From the IMG/VR virus record IMGVR_UViG_3300043448_001007, positions 1 to 64,000 of that record: a stretch of 64,000 nucleotides of DNA; one strand, given 5' to 3'. The notes under the pieces were generated by a model that saw only the letters and a list, made by a program, of their open reading frames with translations, was not told the origin of the DNA and ran no database searches. The stretch's first letter is position 1, and every line of letters begins with the position of its first letter. Of the stretch, positions 1-7,832 are shown piece by piece. Origin of the DNA: a virus. Position numbers and translations under genes: made by a program.

Positions 1-728
1 ATATAAACATTTCCATAGACACTTTTTAGAAAAGAAATTCTAACATTTTTAGCATCTTTAATATTATTAACATATGGATTTTCAGTAACTTTCATTAAAT
101 CTAATTTAGAGTCTGTTTCCTTTACTCGAATACTAACAAATTGTGATTTTTCTTGAGATAATGTAATATCATCTCTATCTTGAATCATATTTTGTTTTAC
201 TAAATTTTCTTGATTTCTTCTAATAGACGCAAAATCAGCTTTAGCTATTATACCACCTCTCATACCCTTATCATTCATATTATAACCAGCTGGTGGAAGT
301 CTATAAAATGAACCAGTAAAAGTCATTGATAAAATCCTATCCGCTCTAAATAAACGCCATATTTTATTAATATGTCTATTATTTGATACTGACCACCCAT
401 TTAAATGCCATCCTCTTAGAAGTATTTTGCCTTGAGAAGATCTACCCAAGACCATAGGATAAATAACCCTCTCGTGCCCAGCAAAGTGTTTATCTTTTTC
501 ACCTTTATAATTGATCAAAAACATCATACCATATTTAATGGCTTTGATTAAAATTTCCTCTGAATATTTAATCGGCTCATTGATAGGAATTTTTTCAAAA
601 TCCTTAATATTCTTTAAGGAAAATCTAGGTACATATTCTCTATCTTCTCTTAAATCATTAAATCCCTCCCTAATAACATATGTTACTGGATTCGAATTAT
701 AAAATCTTTTATAGTCTTTAATATTCAT
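1..728 (-). CDS. WYL-like domain protein, 3' end outside window
   Basis: An open frame of 242 codons runs from an ATG at 728 leftward past the window edge with no stop, so the C-terminus is missing. From about residue 65 it reads ...MMFLINYKGEKDKH, a VIYPMVLG strand, ILLRGWHLNGW and then WRLFRADRI. An I-x-Y strand, a V-x-P strand and an R-x-F-x-x-D-R-I strand in this order resemble the ligand-sensing WYL fold of bacterial regulators, but no helix-turn-helix is visible in the part seen. The tail after residue 160 is hydrophilic. It could regulate transcription or sense a nucleotide ligand; that is inference, and the WYL match is by eye. The ATG follows an AT-rich AATATATAA element by a few bases. 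Confidence 0.45.
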   Translation of the reverse strand, partial: MNIKDYKRFYNSNPVTYVIREGFNDLREDREYVPRFSLKNIKDFEKIPINEPIKYSEEILIKAIKYGMMFLINYKGEKDKHFAGHERVIYPMVLGRSSQGKILLRGWHLNGWSVSNNRHINKIWRLFRADRILSMTFTGSFYRLPPAGYNMNDKGMRGGIIAKADFASIRRNQENLVKQNMIQDRDDITLSQEKSQFVSIRVKETDSKLDLMKVTENPYVNNIKDAKNVRISFLKSVYGNVY

Positions 729-786
729 TTATATATTTATTAAATTTAAAATGTGAGATTTATACCACAAGACTATATATAAAAAA

Positions 787-811
787 AATAACCTCCAAAA
801 AGGAGGTTATT
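787..811 (-). terminator. Rho-independent terminator of the lipoprotein gene
   Basis: A perfect 10-bp stem (aataacctcc / ggaggttatt) with a 5-base A loop. On the minus strand it is followed by a run of T, so it terminates the small lipoprotein gene just upstream. Confidence 0.8.
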
Positions 812-835
812 AGAATTGAAATTAACAGAAATTAT

Positions 836-1006
836 CTATTTTTTAATTGTATCAGCTACAATGGTAGAATCTACTAATTTAGTTGTATCTAATGGAATTA
901 CAACTGAATCTTTTTTAGTACTGTCCGCACAACATTTCTCCTCAACTTTAGGAGATGAACAAGCAGCGATAAAACCTACTGCTAAAATAAAAGTAACCTT
1001 TTTCAT
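836..1006 (-). CDS. Small lipoprotein (56 aa)
   Basis: ATG at 1006, TAG at 836-838. The product starts MKKVTFILAVGFIAACSS: a basic n-region, a hydrophobic core and a lipobox-like ALAAC-type junction (FIAAC), with Ser-Ser after the Cys as is common in Bacteroidota lipoproteins. The remaining ~38 residues are hydrophilic, with a CC pair and Asp/Thr-rich repeats. It has its own terminator. A plus-strand ORF in the same place is its shadow. Phage lipoproteins are known as superinfection-exclusion factors or outer-membrane spanins; either role is possible and nothing here decides it. The isolated position with its own terminator suggests an independent, perhaps early, unit. Confidence 0.7.
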   Translation of the reverse strand: MKKVTFILAVGFIAACSSPKVEEKCCADSTKKDSVVIPLDTTKLVDSTIVADTIKK

Positions 1007-1110
1007 CTTTTTTATATTTTAATTTTTTTTTATTTGATTTTGGATCATCCAAAACCTTTTTTATATATCATAACCAATAAATAAGTTTTAATTATTTTTG
1101 AGATTTTTTC

Positions 1111-1122
1111 TTTAATATATAG
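1111..1122 (+). promoter_or_regulatory. Putative late promoter (TTTAATATATAG)
   Basis: The TTTAATATATA motif ends five bases before the ATG at 1127, a very short leader; it is one of many copies placed just upstream of genes in this window. Confidence 0.55.
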
Positions 1123-1126
1123 ATTT

Positions 1127-1825
1127 ATGATAAATAATACAAATGACTTAAATAAATATTATACTTTAGTCAATCAATATATTGATGAATATTTAGATAA
1201 AGGAATTAAAGCTTCTAAATTAAATAAATATTTAAATAAAAGTAGATTGCAAAATTTCTTAGAAAGAAAGGGTTTAATGGATATTCAAAAAATAGACCAA
1301 GTGGTTAAAGATGTTTTAAATGATCGAGTTTCAATTGAAAAAGACACTATTATGAAATTTGAGTCTTTTAAATTATTTGAATCTAATGGTATTCAATTTG
1401 ATTCTGTTAAAGAATGTCTTTATAAAAATGTTGGTGGATCAACAATTTCTCATGAGAAAATATTAGCTGATTTTTATGATGTATCTTTAAGTCAAATTGA
1501 TATAGTTCGTAAAACAGAAGAACATTGTTTTAGAGTTGATAAAATTGGTGGTGAAGTTAATTGTATTATTTACACCAAAGATGATTTAGAAATTATCTCG
1601 GAAAACTTTAAAGAATTAATAATCAATAAATTACCAGAAAAAAATATTGAACTAGAATATAAATTAAATATTCCAGTTAAAGAGTTTATTGATTATGATA
1701 AACTAAAAAAATATCTAGATCTCTATTTAAATGGAGATCAGACTAAAATCATTATATCACAAGTATTGCAATGTGAAATGGAACATACTAAGTCTGAGTT
1801 CCCACATTTTATTGGATTAATATAA
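1127..1825 (+). CDS. Hypothetical protein (232 aa)
   Basis: Not recognised. It is acidic and helical at the N-terminus (about residues 1-75), then carries MKFESFKLFES at about residues 76-86. This looks like the N-terminal tag seen on other proteins here, but it is internal, which leaves open an internal start at 1352. The second half has alternating hydrophobic strands (VNCIIYTKDD) and no obvious catalytic motif, signal or membrane segment. The promoter-like element is directly upstream, and the tagged 257-aa gene follows after 46 bp on the same strand, so the two are probably co-transcribed up to the terminator at 2648. Confidence 0.75.
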   Translation: MINNTNDLNKYYTLVNQYIDEYLDKGIKASKLNKYLNKSRLQNFLERKGLMDIQKIDQVVKDVLNDRVSIEKDTIMKFESFKLFESNGIQFDSVKECLYKNVGGSTISHEKILADFYDVSLSQIDIVRKTEEHCFRVDKIGGEVNCIIYTKDDLEIISENFKELIINKLPEKNIELEYKLNIPVKEFIDYDKLKKYLDLYLNGDQTKIIISQVLQCEMEHTKSEFPHFIGLI

Positions 1826-1871
1826 ATTCATGCAACATCATGATATACTATAAAACTTATTTACTTATTTT

Positions 1872-2645
1872 ATGAAAAACCTTAAATCATTTGAAAAATT
1901 TAATGAGTCTGAGAAATGGATTCAAGATGCTATTAAGAAACCTGGATCTCTTAGAAAATCCCTAAAAAAGAAAAAGGATGAAAAAATTACAACCTCTGAA
2001 ATTAATGATGAGATATCAAAATTAAAGGAAAAGGATAAGGATCCTTCTAAAAAAGGAGTTCAAGGTTTATCTAAAAGAGATCTAGATAAATTTAAAAAAT
2101 TGAATTTAGCTAAAACTTTAAAATCAATGAATGAGTCTATTGATTTAGATGAGGATTATATATTGGATAAATTAGATGAATTAGACGAATATACTATTCT
2201 TGAATTAATTGATAACTTATCTGATAAATATCCTCATATTGATTTGGAACACTGGGAGGAAATTAAAGATGATTATAATTCCTATTCAGATGATGATGAA
2301 GATACCGATTGGGATGATTCTTATGCTGCAGATGCTGCGGATCTTTATTGGAAAACATTAAGCTCTGTACCATTTTATTTTATCAATGAACCAGGAGCTA
2401 AAGAAATAATAATTAGTTATTTATCTTCTAACCAAACGAATGAATCCACAAATACTGACAATTATATGTTTTTTCAGAATTTAAATACGATGAAGAAACA
2501 AATCGAGGAAATGTTATTATTACCAGAAGATGAAGTTGATAATATTTTAAGAAATGGACATGCTTGGGCAGTTGATCATATTTGTACATCAAAAGATGAT
2601 ATTGGTGAAGTTTATGAATTCTTATCCAATCAAGTAAAAAAATAA
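1872..2645 (+). CDS. Tagged hypothetical protein, possible packaged protein (257 aa)
   Basis: The protein begins MKNLKSFEKFNESEKW, the clearest form of a short N-terminal sequence shared by several unrelated proteins here and like the T4 capsid-targeting peptide MKTYQEFIAE. Residues ~17-80 are a Lys-rich helical module (IQDAIKKPGSLRKSL, then ...LSKRDLDKFKKLNLAKTL), resembling a short basic module I associate with other phage proteins; I cannot name the family with certainty. A second FNES-like site (LKSMNESIDLDED) follows it and could be another protease site. The C-terminal half is very acidic. A basic head with an acidic tail would suit a protein packaged with DNA, which is inference. It ends at a bidirectional terminator. 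Confidence 0.8.
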   Translation: MKNLKSFEKFNESEKWIQDAIKKPGSLRKSLKKKKDEKITTSEINDEISKLKEKDKDPSKKGVQGLSKRDLDKFKKLNLAKTLKSMNESIDLDEDYILDKLDELDEYTILELIDNLSDKYPHIDLEHWEEIKDDYNSYSDDDEDTDWDDSYAADAADLYWKTLSSVPFYFINEPGAKEIIISYLSSNQTNESTNTDNYMFFQNLNTMKKQIEEMLLLPEDEVDNILRNGHAWAVDHICTSKDDIGEVYEFLSNQVKK

Positions 2646-2647
2646 AT

Positions 2648-2671
2648 AAAAACCTCCGATTGGAGGTTTTT
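2648..2671. terminator. Bidirectional terminator
   Basis: Stem aaaaacctcc / ggaggttttt with a GATT loop between two convergent genes. A and T tracts on both sides let it work in both directions. Confidence 0.85.
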
Positions 2672-2673
2672 AT

Positions 2674-2913
2674 TTAAAAAATTAAAAATACAATTTTCCA
2701 ACTTATTTCAGTACTATTAATCCATTCAAATTTCCATTTATTTTTATCTTCTTTATTTTTATTTTTATCCTTTATATTATTCCTTAACACTTCTGCCATT
2801 TTTTTTCTAATTATTATTAATTCCTCAACTCTTGAGAAATTTTTCTTGTTTAGGCTTTGACATAATTCATGGTATGTCCACCAAAAACGAAAGTTAGTCC
2901 ATAGAATTTTCAT
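2674..2913 (-). CDS. Small hypothetical protein, tandem paralogue A (79 aa)
   Basis: Starts MKILWTNFRFWWTYHELC and has a Trp/Phe-rich first third followed by a Lys/Asn-rich stretch and a hydrophobic end (WKIVFLIF). No known domain recognised. Its first 40 residues align with the gene directly upstream (2894-3046): Met-Lys, a Trp near position 11, Tyr and Leu at matching spacing, then a LxKxxxxxVxxI-KK pattern. The two start/stop regions overlap by 20 bp, so translation is probably coupled. This fits a tandem duplication. Confidence 0.6.
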   Translation of the reverse strand: MKILWTNFRFWWTYHELCQSLNKKNFSRVEELIIIRKKMAEVLRNNIKDKNKNKEDKNKWKFEWINSTEISWKIVFLIF

Positions 2914-3046
2914 TAGTAACCGATTTAATTAAATTAATTTTTTTGGCGAGGATTTTATCAACTCCTTCCTTATCATTTCTTTTTAAATAGTGGTATAATA
3001 ACCTAGTATATAACCAACATTTTATATTTAATACTACATTTTTCAT
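2894..3046 (-). CDS. Small hypothetical protein, tandem paralogue B (50 aa)
   Basis: ATG at 3046, TAA at 2894-2896. Product starts MKNVVLNIKCWLYTRLLYHY and continues LKRNDKEGVDKILAKK. It resembles the first half of the next gene on the same strand (2674-2913), and its end overlaps that gene's start. It is short and basic, with no membrane segment that I trust. The similarity to its neighbour and the overlap support it being a real gene. Confidence 0.55.
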   Translation of the reverse strand: MKNVVLNIKCWLYTRLLYHYLKRNDKEGVDKILAKKINLIKSVTNENSMD

Positions 3047-3114
3047 TAATAATTTTATTTTTTAAAAAAAGTATATATAAAAAATAATATATAAAAAAAC
3101 TACATTTTATTTAA

Positions 3115-3378
3115 ATGGATAGAATAGATGATTTCGGTAAATTTAATCAAAAAAATTCGCTTTTAGCTAAGGATTATGTAGAAAATAATTTCCTTAGATT
3201 AATCCAACATTTTGAGATAGAAGATTTAACAGAAGATCAACAAAAAGAAGAGTTAATAAAATACTTCACTAGATTTCCGGATCAGATAAAAAGGTTTAAT
3301 ATCCAAACAGTTGGAGGAAACAGAACTCAATATGCACCTAGATTAAATAATATTGGTGGATATGTAAAGTATAGATAA
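3115..3378 (+). CDS. Hypothetical protein preceding fibre gene (87 aa)
   Basis: Starts MDRIDDFGKFNQKNSLLAKD. Mostly helical and acidic to about residue 60, then a Gly/Asn-rich tail (VGGNRTQYAPRLNNIGGY). It lies 16 bp before the 1088-residue fibre gene in the same direction, so it is probably co-transcribed with it and could be a small tail or fibre-attachment protein. The family is not recognised. Two TATATA-type elements lie 20-50 bp upstream. Confidence 0.7.
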   Translation: MDRIDDFGKFNQKNSLLAKDYVENNFLRLIQHFEIEDLTEDQQKEELIKYFTRFPDQIKRFNIQTVGGNRTQYAPRLNNIGGYVKYR

Positions 3379-3394
3379 AAATAAATAAAAAGAA

Positions 3395-6300
3395 ATGATT
3401 TTTCAAGGCAAAATTTTAACAATCGAATCAACCGATGTTCCGTTAGGCCATTTAGGTATATTTGCTGGTCAGGATAACTACTTTTATGTTAAAGATGATA
3501 TGGGTAATATATATCCATTATTATCCGGACTTACAGGTCCTCAAGGTCCAATAGGTTTTCAAGGACCACAAGGATTAAATAATATTCTAATAGCTGAGAA
3601 TGGTTTAACAATGTCAACCAATATTGTTAAACTAGGAGGTGAATTAATCCAAAATACTACCATTGATGGTAATTTTGACTTGACATTTAATAATAATACA
3701 ACTTTAGTAGAATCAAATACTTTTAAAGTTTCAAATACAACTAAAGGTTTTAACTTTAATCAAATTGGATTTGATAGTAGTATTTTAGACATAATATATG
3801 AAACGGATAATAAAATATTAGTAGTTGGAGGTTTTACAACATATAATGGATTAACTTGTTCACAAGGTATTTTAAAACTAAATAGTGATGGTAACATTGA
3901 TACCACATTTAACAGTGGTGTTGGGGTTGATGGTGGTATTAGAAAAATTAAAAAACAAATAGATGGAAAGTATATAGTAGGTGGATATTTTACAACATAT
4001 AATGGAGTTCCTTGTAATAGAGGTATCATTAGATTAAATACAGATGGTACAATAGATAATACATTTAGTGGTGGTGGAGTACCACTTGATCCCTCTCAAT
4101 ATATTAGTGATATAGTTATTTTACCAGATATGAAAATTTTAGTTGGTGGTGAATTTACCATTTTTAATTCTACATCAGTTGGATATTTTGCTAGATTAAA
4201 CTCAAACGGATCAATTGATAATACATTTAATAATGGAACAGCTTTTGATTCCGCTGTAACAAAGATATATTTAACATCCAATAATAAAATATTTGTAGGT
4301 GGTAGATTTACATCATATAATGGTTCCGATGTTCCGGATCTATTAGCTAAATTAAAATATAATGGAGAAATCGATAATAGTTTTAATCCAGGTGGATTAG
4401 GTTTTAATACACCATTAGTTGGTAGTACTATATTATCAATATTGGAAACACCAGATGGTAAATTATTGGTGGGTGGTAATCATTTTACACAACATAATGG
4501 TTCAGCTTGTCCAAATAGATTTGTTAGATTAACTCAAGATGGTATTTTAGATACAACTTTTAATTTTGGTGGAGCCGGATTTAATAATCAGGTATGGGAT
4601 ATTAAAGTATTAAGTGATGGTAAAATATTGGTTAGTGGATACTTTACTCAATATAATGGACTTCCTTGTAATACCAACATAGTTAGACTAAATTCTAATG
4701 GATTAGTTGATTCTACTTTTAATAGTGGGGGTATTGGTATTAGTAGTATTGGTTCTGGATCTAGAGTTTTCGTAAATCAAGAAGATGGTAAAATATTAAT
4801 TGGAGGAGTTGGGATTAATTCATATAATAATATTAATATACCACAGAATTTATTTAGATTAAATAGTGATGGAACTTTAGAAGATATTATAAATGTTGAA
4901 GTTTTTATTGATGAAAATAATGGGGTTCTAAGATATGAAGATAACTATAAGGGATATTTTACACAGAGAAGTTTAGTAGATCGAGAATATGTTGATACTA
5001 AATCATATGGATATAATTCAAATAACTTTAAGGGTGGACATCACCAATACAACACATATAATGATGTTTTATATATCTCGAATGAACTCCGTAAATCCGG
5101 AATGGAAGCTACAACAGAAACAAGTATACGATATGATCAAAAATATATTTACTCAAATTTAAATAAATATGAAATTATTACACATAATAATAAAATATTT
5201 TTATTAATGGAGAATGTATTAGCTACACCAAATACACTCCAAGTTTTGGATAGCAATACTTTACAAGTATTAAATACAACCCCTTTTGGTGCACCTAATG
5301 ATTTCATATCACCATTTAGATATGCTGGGAAATACAAAGATAAAATATATTTTGGATTAAATGATTCAAAAGTAGCTTATATTGATACAAATACATATAC
5401 GGTTAGTTCATTTATATCAATTGGATCAAATACAACATCTTATAAAATACATAATGGTAAACTATTTTGTATGTGTCAAGGATCTAATGAGGTACATATA
5501 ATAGATTTAGATACTTGGGCAGTTGTACAGATAATAACTGGAGTTGTAAGTGCTAGAGGATGTGATATTGCTGAAAAGGAAAATAAATTGTATATTTATT
5601 CAGCTACTTCAGGAATTATCAAAGTATATAATTTATATGACTATTCTTTTCTAGTAAATATATCATTTCTACCAACATTTACATCACCGATCCAAGTAAG
5701 AGGTGAGACACAATTAGGATATTTTGATGGTAAAATATATTTCTTAGGGAGAAGTTCTAATGATGTTAGAGTTATTGATTGTACAACAGATACTATTATT
5801 TCAACTATTTCAGTTGGAACACAACCTATTGTTGGATATATTGTTAGTAATAAATTATTTGTTTTAAACTATACATCAAATTCTCTATCTATTGTAGATA
5901 TGAATACAAATTCAGTTATAAATACGATAAACTTTAGCGGATATGGATTGGCTTTACCACAAGCCGGTAATGATAATATGATATATTTTTCAAATCGATT
6001 AATAATATCTTTCCAAGGAAATAGTGTAAATGATGGTGGTTTAGCTGTTATTAACACTATAACCAATTCTTTGATTTTCACACAGAAGGGATATATGTTT
6101 AGACCTATTCAAGTAGATTATAATTATAATATTTTTGCTGCTGGTGGTGGATCCTATTTAGTTAAATTTAATTTTATAAACTCCGATACTTATGTTTTAC
6201 AACCGGATTTAATTACTTGGAGTAAAGAAACACCAATTATTAGATATGGTGATACTTTATTAAACACAATAGGTTATGAGAATAATGATTTAGTTAAAAA

Positions 6301-6661
6301 GCAATTAACTAAAAAAACAATTCCATCATTAGGAGTATTAGAAGATTATATAGAAGAAGTTATGATATATAAAAATTCTAATTATAGGGAAATAAAAACA
6401 ATTACCTCTAATTATACTGTTAAAGATGGTGATTATATGATTAACGCAGATGCAACAGGTGGTAATATAGTTATTACAATACCAACTGCTGTTGGTAGAA
6501 GAATGAAAGAATTTGTTTTCTTAAAAGTAGATAGTAGTGTTAATACAGTAACTATTTCATCACCCGTTAATATAAACGGTGCTTTAACTAAAGTTATTAC
6601 TACTCAATATGATGGTGTTACAATAAAATCAAATGGAATTCAGTATTATATAAAAAAATAA
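3395..6661 (+). CDS. Tail fibre-like protein with collagen-like motif and beta-propeller repeats (1088 aa)
   Basis: A Gly-Pro-Gln collagen-like segment (TGPQGPIGFQGPQG) lies at about residues 47-60, typical of phage fibre shafts. From about 140 to 500 come delta-60-type repeats of the pattern DGKILVGGxFTxYNG...RLNxDGxxDxTFNxGG, predicted to form beta-propeller blades. A linker, NNGVLRYEDNY...SLVDREYVD, ends this block. Residues ~560-960 form a second propeller-like block with YVTN-type repeats (VRVIDCTTDTIISTISVG). The C-terminus (~1000-1088) is a compact beta domain. The linker and repeats recur in the fibre gene at 50.8-53.8 kb. Function is inferred: adhesion to the host surface. No transmembrane segment. 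Confidence 0.8.
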   Translation: MIFQGKILTIESTDVPLGHLGIFAGQDNYFYVKDDMGNIYPLLSGLTGPQGPIGFQGPQGLNNILIAENGLTMSTNIVKLGGELIQNTTIDGNFDLTFNNNTTLVESNTFKVSNTTKGFNFNQIGFDSSILDIIYETDNKILVVGGFTTYNGLTCSQGILKLNSDGNIDTTFNSGVGVDGGIRKIKKQIDGKYIVGGYFTTYNGVPCNRGIIRLNTDGTIDNTFSGGGVPLDPSQYISDIVILPDMKILVGGEFTIFNSTSVGYFARLNSNGSIDNTFNNGTAFDSAVTKIYLTSNNKIFVGGRFTSYNGSDVPDLLAKLKYNGEIDNSFNPGGLGFNTPLVGSTILSILETPDGKLLVGGNHFTQHNGSACPNRFVRLTQDGILDTTFNFGGAGFNNQVWDIKVLSDGKILVSGYFTQYNGLPCNTNIVRLNSNGLVDSTFNSGGIGISSIGSGSRVFVNQEDGKILIGGVGINSYNNINIPQNLFRLNSDGTLEDIINVEVFIDENNGVLRYEDNYKGYFTQRSLVDREYVDTKSYGYNSNNFKGGHHQYNTYNDVLYISNELRKSGMEATTETSIRYDQKYIYSNLNKYEIITHNNKIFLLMENVLATPNTLQVLDSNTLQVLNTTPFGAPNDFISPFRYAGKYKDKIYFGLNDSKVAYIDTNTYTVSSFISIGSNTTSYKIHNGKLFCMCQGSNEVHIIDLDTWAVVQIITGVVSARGCDIAEKENKLYIYSATSGIIKVYNLYDYSFLVNISFLPTFTSPIQVRGETQLGYFDGKIYFLGRSSNDVRVIDCTTDTIISTISVGTQPIVGYIVSNKLFVLNYTSNSLSIVDMNTNSVINTINFSGYGLALPQAGNDNMIYFSNRLIISFQGNSVNDGGLAVINTITNSLIFTQKGYMFRPIQVDYNYNIFAAGGGSYLVKFNFINSDTYVLQPDLITWSKETPIIRYGDTLLNTIGYENNDLVKKQLTKKTIPSLGVLEDYIEEVMIYKNSNYREIKTITSNYTVKDGDYMINADATGGNIVITIPTAVGRRMKEFVFLKVDSSVNTVTISSPVNINGALTKVITTQYDGVTIKSNGIQYYIKK

Positions 6662-7720
6662 TTATCTTTTTAATTTAATAGAATTAGATAAGATCTGATG
6701 GACCCTATCTACTTGATCATATCTAATTCTAATTAAGTTAATAAAATTTTCTTCACAATAATCTTCTTTAATTTTATCATTTATTTTCAACTTTTCATAA
6801 GCTTCCAATCCACCAAAATGATCAATTGGTTGAAAATGTTGTAATCCATCAAACTCAATACACATACGTAAACTTGGAATATAGAAATCAAATGGGAGTT
6901 CAAAAACATTTCTACAATCTGGAAACTTCTTCTGTCTTTCAAAGTTAATATCCCTTTCTTTTAAAAAATGTGATATCTTCCTTTCACCTTGAGATTCACC
7001 ACAACTTGGACAACCATTTCCATTCAAATGTGAAAGTGGTCTTTGTAGAAAATCACCATGTTTTGGGCAAGTTATAATAACTTTTTCTTGATTCTTAACA
7101 TAAATAGTCTTGTCATATGAATATTTATTATAATGAACTATATTAGATTCTGTAATAAATTGTTCAGTTGTTTTTCTAACAGCAAGTTTTATGTTTTCCG
7201 GAGATCTATAAAGATGTAATTCAGGAGTTTGTTCAAATATCTCCCCAGTTTTATTATAGATTATCTTAACTTTTGTTTTACAATTTTTATAATCAACTAA
7301 TGAATAATCATATTTATCAACTCCCCATTTTTTATGAGATTTATAAATAAAATATTCTCTATTCATATTTAATTCAGGTGCAGATCTTAAATGACATGAA
7401 GCAATTTGTTCAAATATTATACCATCATATATAATTTTAATATGTTTCAAAGCCCCTTTATAATCTGTTAAACTATAATCATATTTATTATCTCCCCAAA
7501 TTTTCTTAGATTCTTTTATAAATTCTTCTGTTGTTTTAGTAGGTGTATTTTTTTCTGGACATCTACCTAATAAGTGTTTAGATACTCTTTGTTTATAATT
7601 TTCTCCATTATAGATAATGTCAATAACATCATTATATATAATTTTATCCTTTAAATTTGGATACTCATACTTATAACCATGTTTATCCCTAGCTTTTTCT
7701 AAAAATTCTATTCTTGTCAT
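6662..7720 (-). CDS. Putative free-standing homing endonuclease, DUF723-like (352 aa)
   Basis: The N-terminal two thirds hold several copies of a repeat of the form KWGxxKYDYSLxDYKN...KIIY..G..FEQ...HL, ending in a CPKHGDF...HLNGNGCPSCG zinc-finger-like unit. This resembles the DUF723-type DNA-binding repeats of phage endonucleases. The C-terminal ~110 residues (GERKISHFLKER, FELPFDFYIPSLRMCIEFDG, LIRIRYDQ) look like a small Vsr/PD-(D/E)XK nuclease core with FD and EFDG as candidate metal ligands. It is inserted between a fibre gene and uvsX on the opposite strand. The stop abuts the fibre gene stop. Homing activity is inference. Confidence 0.7.
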   Translation of the reverse strand: MTRIEFLEKARDKHGYKYEYPNLKDKIIYNDVIDIIYNGENYKQRVSKHLLGRCPEKNTPTKTTEEFIKESKKIWGDNKYDYSLTDYKGALKHIKIIYDGIIFEQIASCHLRSAPELNMNREYFIYKSHKKWGVDKYDYSLVDYKNCKTKVKIIYNKTGEIFEQTPELHLYRSPENIKLAVRKTTEQFITESNIVHYNKYSYDKTIYVKNQEKVIITCPKHGDFLQRPLSHLNGNGCPSCGESQGERKISHFLKERDINFERQKKFPDCRNVFELPFDFYIPSLRMCIEFDGLQHFQPIDHFGGLEAYEKLKINDKIKEDYCEENFINLIRIRYDQVDRVHQILSNSIKLKR

Positions 7721-7723
7721 ATT

Positions 7724-7733
7724 CTATATATTA
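7724..7733 (-). promoter_or_regulatory. Putative promoter (TAATATATAG)
   Basis: Minus-strand TAATATATAG lies three bases before the ATG of the endonuclease gene, matching the recurrent element of this phage. Confidence 0.45.
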
Positions 7734-7740
7734 TTTTTAC

Positions 7741-7795
7741 ATACCCCCTTTGTGATTTTATTTGGGTATTTTTAAAAAATAGTTAAAGGGGGTAT
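7741..7795. promoter_or_regulatory. 11-bp GC-rich inverted repeat between divergent genes
   Basis: ATACCCCCTTT at 7741-7751 and its exact reverse complement AAAGGGGGTAT at 7785-7795 are separated by 33 bp in the divergent spacer between the endonuclease gene and uvsX. Runs of five C or G are rare in this AT-rich DNA. Possible roles are an operator, a hairpin in the uvsX leader or a nuclease target. Confidence 0.6.
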
Positions 7796-7832
7796 GATTT
7801 TTTTATATATAAAGAAAATTAAAAATAATATT

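Noticed and set aside
511-702. Plus-strand ORF of 63 aa
   Set aside because: Lies antisense inside the long open WYL-like gene, with no start signal or sensible composition.
816-1022. Plus-strand ORF of 68 aa
   Set aside because: Antisense shadow of the minus-strand lipoprotein gene, which has a convincing signal and lipobox.
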